Made by a program: the position numbers and the translations under genes
The notes under the pieces: generated by a model
The model's input: the letters and a program-made list of their open reading frames with translations, nothing else
What the model was told of the DNA's origin: nothing
The model's database searches: none
Shown: one piece after another, positions 62,101 to 64,000 of the stretch
Layout: each line of letters begins with the position of its first letter
Position numbering within the stretch: the stretch's first letter is position 1
DNA from: Streptomyces echinatus
GTDB lineage: Bacteria > Actinomycetota > Actinomycetes > Streptomycetales > Streptomycetaceae
Reading direction: 5' to 3'
Assembly (NCBI RefSeq): GCF_014203595.1
Contig: NZ_JACHJK010000010.1
Span: 62,001 to 126,000, forward strand
Length of the DNA: 64,000 nucleotides

Positions 62101-62464
62101 CGCGGAGATCGCGGCGGGGCTGACCGCGGACAGCGGCTACACGGAGCTCGCCGAACTGAACGAGCGGCACGCCGAGCACATCGGTGCCGCCTACCGGCAC
62201 GACTGCGTGGCCGCGCACCGCTACTTCCTGGCTGCCCTGGAATCCCCGCCGCCGGTGAAGCTGTCGGTGCCCGTCTCGGTGGTCGTCGCCGCCGACGACC
62301 CGCACACGGCCGGTCATGCCGAACGTCACCGCGACTGGCTGCTCCTGGCCGAGCACGTCGATCTGCACGAGCTGGCCGACGGAGGCCACTACTTCCTCCG
62401 CACCCGCCCGGCCGAGGCGGCGCAGGCCGTCCTGAGCGCGGCCGTACCCCTGGCCTCCACCTGA
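59192..62464 (+). CDS. NRPS: half condensation-A-T-TE
   Basis: A 1,090-residue synthetase. Residues about 1-215 resemble only the C-terminal half of a condensation domain; no HHxxxDG is present. The adenylation domain (about 245-720) has intact motifs: YIYFTSGSTGEPKGAMCEH near 388, FDISLWQLVSALLVGG with the amino-binding Asp, YGLTE, GGDRG in place of TGD, and NGKIDRKAL. A carrier domain follows (FFDSGGTSLTAV, serine near 793), then a type I/II-like thioesterase with GHSSG near 920 and a late GGHYF. Substrate not predictable by eye; diaminopropionate is suggested by sbnB. GAGGAAGG precedes the ATG. Confidence 0.87.
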   Translation: MGTRVEADREFWRRVLTAGGGTAVPRWVREPVPGTLEQEVPVPEDVATSVRALVRRSGLPLSSLLLAAHAKVLAALSGEHEVVTGYTAGVRGEPLPCRLEVPAGSWRALVSAAERAEADVLAHREFPVAELRRELGVTEPAYEVVFGPMGADEAHADDGVLHVRWCDRGGRLVLRLRCRTDVLDADGATRIGGYHLKALRLLAAGPDAEHAQQSLLSAGEVREQLEGLAGPRRALPDARAHELFEQRVRAHPHAVAAVHGEHEWTYAELNARANRLARALLERGLGPEGVVAVVTERNLDWLAATLAVFKAGGAYLPIEPHFPAGRIAAMLSRADCRLVLTESGSTETLDEALADLPGTEKLPVETAYAEPHADDDPGIRVEAGRLAYIYFTSGSTGEPKGAMCEHAGMLNHLYAKIDDLGIGEGSVVAQTAPQCFDISLWQLVSALLVGGRTLLVGQDVVVDVERFVDTLEHGRVAVAQVVPSYLEVVVSYLEQRPRKLPDLRCVSVTGEALKRELVQRWFAIQPGIRLLNAYGLTETSDDTNHEVLQGVPDRVLLGRAVNNVRVYVVDERLSLVPLGAPGLIAFSGICVGRGYVNDPERTREAYRTDPYRPGERLYLGGDRGRWHPGGKLEFLGRRDNQVKIRGFRIEIGEIENTLLRVDGVRDGAVVVVERGGGNKHLIAFHTGRRHQPEVLREALAAALPAYMVPSAFHWQDGLPLTPNGKIDRKALTAQAEQAEQAARTAPAAERDGAAREALGPTERRLAAAWAELLGVPEHRIGRTDHFFDSGGTSLTAVRLSVALDRAVSLKDITRHPVLADLAAVLDGTARRRTELLQPVSEAGGAPDSALVCFPYAGGNAVNYRPMASALAGGGLTVLAVDLPGHDLAERREPFASIAEVAGRVAAEIVARGLTRVMLWGHSSGAAPALETARRLQEHGVRVTRVFLGAQLLGTAAERSAAIAGLTRRDDAEIAAGLTADSGYTELAELNERHAEHIGAAYRHDCVAAHRYFLAALESPPPVKLSVPVSVVVAADDPHTAGHAERHRDWLLLAEHVDLHELADGGHYFLRTRPAEAAQAVLSAAVPLAST

Positions 62465-62507
62465 GGCCCGTTCCTCCACCCGACGGGCTACCCGAAAGGA
62501 AACCGAG

Positions 62508-63509
62508 ATGCCGTCCTCATCCCTGGCAGCACCGCTCGACGTGGAGCTGCGGCCGGACCGGCCCGCGCTGCTGCGCGTCGACCCGCCGGATGACACCGCG
62601 AGCTGGGCGGCCGAGTACCGCGAGGCGTTGCGCGCACTGGTCACCGAGCACGGGGCGCTGATCGTGCGCGGCCTCGGCCTGAAGGACGTGGACCGGGCCG
62701 GTGCCGTCCTCGGGCGCCTGTCCGGCGGGCTCATGACGGAGACGGAGGCGTTCGCGCCCCGCGAGGCCGAGGGCCCGGGGCTGTACTCCTCCACGCCCTG
62801 GCCGGCCAACCAGCCCATGTGCATGCATCACGAGCTGAGCTACCCGGTGGAGGTGCCCGGCCTGATGCTGTTCGCGTGCCTGACCGCGCCCGAGGAGGGC
62901 GGGGCGACGGCGGTGGCCGACGCCGAGCAGGTCCTGCGGGCCCTGCCCGCCGAGCTGACGGAACGGTTCGAGCGGGAGGGCTGGCTGCTGACCCGCACCT
63001 ACAACGAGGAGATCGGGGCGTCCCTGGCGGAGTCGTTCGGCACCGACGACCGCGACGCGATCGAGAGCTACTGCCGTTCCCACGCCATCGACTTCAGCTG
63101 GCGGCCCGACGGCTCCCTGCGCACCGAGCAGCGCCGCGCGGCCGTCGTGCGGCACCCGCTCACGGGCAGGCGCTGCTGGTTCAACCAGATCGCCTTCCTC
63201 AACGAGTGGACGCTGGCCCCCGAGGTGCGCGAGTACCTCGTGGACGAGTACGGCGCCGATGGGCTGCCGTTCAACACCCGCTACGGGGACGGCACCGCGA
63301 TCGGCGAGGACGTCGTCCGGACCGTCAACGTCACGTACGAGGAGCACACCCGGCGCGAGCCCTGGCAGGCCGGTGACCTGATGCTCGTGGACAACATCCG
63401 CACCGCGCACAGCAGGGAGCCGTTCACCGGGGAGCGCCGGGTCCTGGTCGGCATGGCCGAGCCGCGGCGCCTGGCCGACGGCAGCCCCGCCGAAGGGAGC
63501 GGACGATGA
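62508..63509 (+). CDS. TauD/SyrP-like Fe(II)/2-oxoglutarate dioxygenase
   Basis: A 333-residue non-haem iron oxygenase. The iron-binding HxE is seen in QPMCMHHELSYPVE near residue 107, the distal histidine in NIRTAHSREPF, and the 2-oxoglutarate arginine in GERRVLVGM. It resembles SyrP-type enzymes that hydroxylate the beta carbon of a carrier-bound amino acid such as aspartate. Immediately downstream of the NRPS and overlapping sbnB (ATGA), it probably hydroxylates the amino acid loaded on one of the two carrier domains. Confidence 0.85.
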   Translation: MPSSSLAAPLDVELRPDRPALLRVDPPDDTASWAAEYREALRALVTEHGALIVRGLGLKDVDRAGAVLGRLSGGLMTETEAFAPREAEGPGLYSSTPWPANQPMCMHHELSYPVEVPGLMLFACLTAPEEGGATAVADAEQVLRALPAELTERFEREGWLLTRTYNEEIGASLAESFGTDDRDAIESYCRSHAIDFSWRPDGSLRTEQRRAAVVRHPLTGRRCWFNQIAFLNEWTLAPEVREYLVDEYGADGLPFNTRYGDGTAIGEDVVRTVNVTYEEHTRREPWQAGDLMLVDNIRTAHSREPFTGERRVLVGMAEPRRLADGSPAEGSGR

Positions 63510-64000
63510 CCGATCTGCTGTCCAGCACGGCCCACACCGCGGGATCCGAACCGCCCTCGGTTCCGAGCTTCGCGGTGATCTCCGGTGAGCAGGTGAAAAG
63601 AGCGCTGGAGGGGAGCGAGAAAGAGCTCGTGGAGCTGGTCGAGGCCACCTACCGGCTGCACGGTGCCGGGGACTCGGTCAACCCGCCGTCGTACTTCCTG
63701 CGCTTCCCCGACCGTCCGACGGCCCGGATCATCGCGCTGCCGGCCTCCATCGGCGGGTCCGTCCGCGTGGACGGGCTGAAGTGGATCTCCAGCTTCCCGG
63801 AGAACGTGGGCGCCGGGCTCCCACGGGCCTCCGCGGTGCTGATCCTCAACGACCACGACACGGGTTACCCGTTCGCCTGCCTGGAGAGCTCCATCATCAG
63901 CGCGACCCGGACCGCCGCGTCCGCCGCGCTGGCCGCCGACTGGCTCAGCCGCGGCCGGCCCCGGCCCCGCCGCGTCGGGTTCTGCGGTACGGGCCTGATC
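63506..64000 (+). CDS. sbnB: SbnB-like diaminopropionate biosynthesis dehydrogenase (truncated by window end)
   Basis: The first 165 residues of an ornithine-cyclodeaminase-fold protein of the SbnB type. Seen: LVEATYRLHGAGDSVNPPSYFLRFP, the substrate-binding GLKWISSFPENV and SSIISATRTAASAALAADWL, then the start of the Rossmann motif VGFCGTGLI at the edge. SbnB oxidises N-(amino-carboxyethyl)-glutamate, released by SbnA, to give L-2,3-diaminopropionate. An sbnA gene is expected just to the right. It overlaps the dioxygenase gene by 4 bp, so it belongs to the peptide operon. Confidence 0.87.
   Translation, partial: MTDLLSSTAHTAGSEPPSVPSFAVISGEQVKRALEGSEKELVELVEATYRLHGAGDSVNPPSYFLRFPDRPTARIIALPASIGGSVRVDGLKWISSFPENVGAGLPRASAVLILNDHDTGYPFACLESSIISATRTAASAALAADWLSRGRPRPRRVGFCGTGLI

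Overview
The window is high-GC actinobacterial DNA, almost certainly from a Streptomyces chromosome. Signs of this are G/C-saturated third codon positions, the many ATGA stop/start overlaps, the WhiJ-type XRE/DUF397/ATPase gene set, several SARP regulators and PglW/X/Y phage-growth-limitation proteins. No rRNA, tRNA, CRISPR array or intact insertion sequence was seen.

Positions 1-23,000 are a defence island. Its backbone is a type 2 BREX (Pgl) system on the minus strand: pglW (22589-18180), pglX (13162-9446) and pglY (2832 to beyond the left edge). The remaining BREX genes (pglZ, brxD, brxHI) would be expected further left. Cargo sits in both gaps of the backbone. Between pglX and pglY lie a single-gene helicase-PLD nuclease of Mokosh type II architecture, an unknown cysteine-rich protein and a WhiJ-like regulatory set. 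Between pglW and pglX lies a tightly overlapping plus-strand trio: an HEPN-like protein, a ParA/MinD-like ATPase with a KGGVGRS P-loop, and a second P-loop ATPase. A minus-strand PD-(D/E)XK-like protein in the same gap abuts the pglW stop codon. A 13-bp element is repeated 68-69 bp upstream of both pglX and pglY.

Positions 23,000-25,200 carry a cytoplasmic-type asparaginase and a small secreted protein, probably unrelated to either neighbouring region.

Positions 25,250-55,700 look like a biosynthetic cluster for a naphthoquinone meroterpenoid. Core genes are a 1,3,6,8-tetrahydroxynaphthalene synthase, a cupin quinone-forming oxygenase, a DegT-type aminotransferase, an O-methyltransferase, an ABBA aromatic prenyltransferase, an IspH/polyprenyl-diphosphate-synthase fusion, a DxDD class II terpene cyclase, two flavoenzymes and an MMPL exporter. 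A CreE/CreD nitrous-acid pair and a CreM-like AMP ligase suggest that an amino-naphthoquinone is diazotised, as in cremeomycin and furaquinocin-type pathways. Three SARP regulators, a degenerate MbtH-adenylation-beta-lactamase fusion and a 58-residue secreted peptide with two DLPWT motifs complete the region.

Positions 56,590 to the right edge start a second, peptide-type cluster on the plus strand. It holds a membrane-bound Pls-like protein with its own carrier domain but no adenylation domain, an NRPS with a half condensation domain plus A-T-TE, a SyrP-like dioxygenase and SbnB (diaminopropionate synthesis, cut by the window end). Together they suggest a diaminopropionate-containing peptide or isopeptide polymer.
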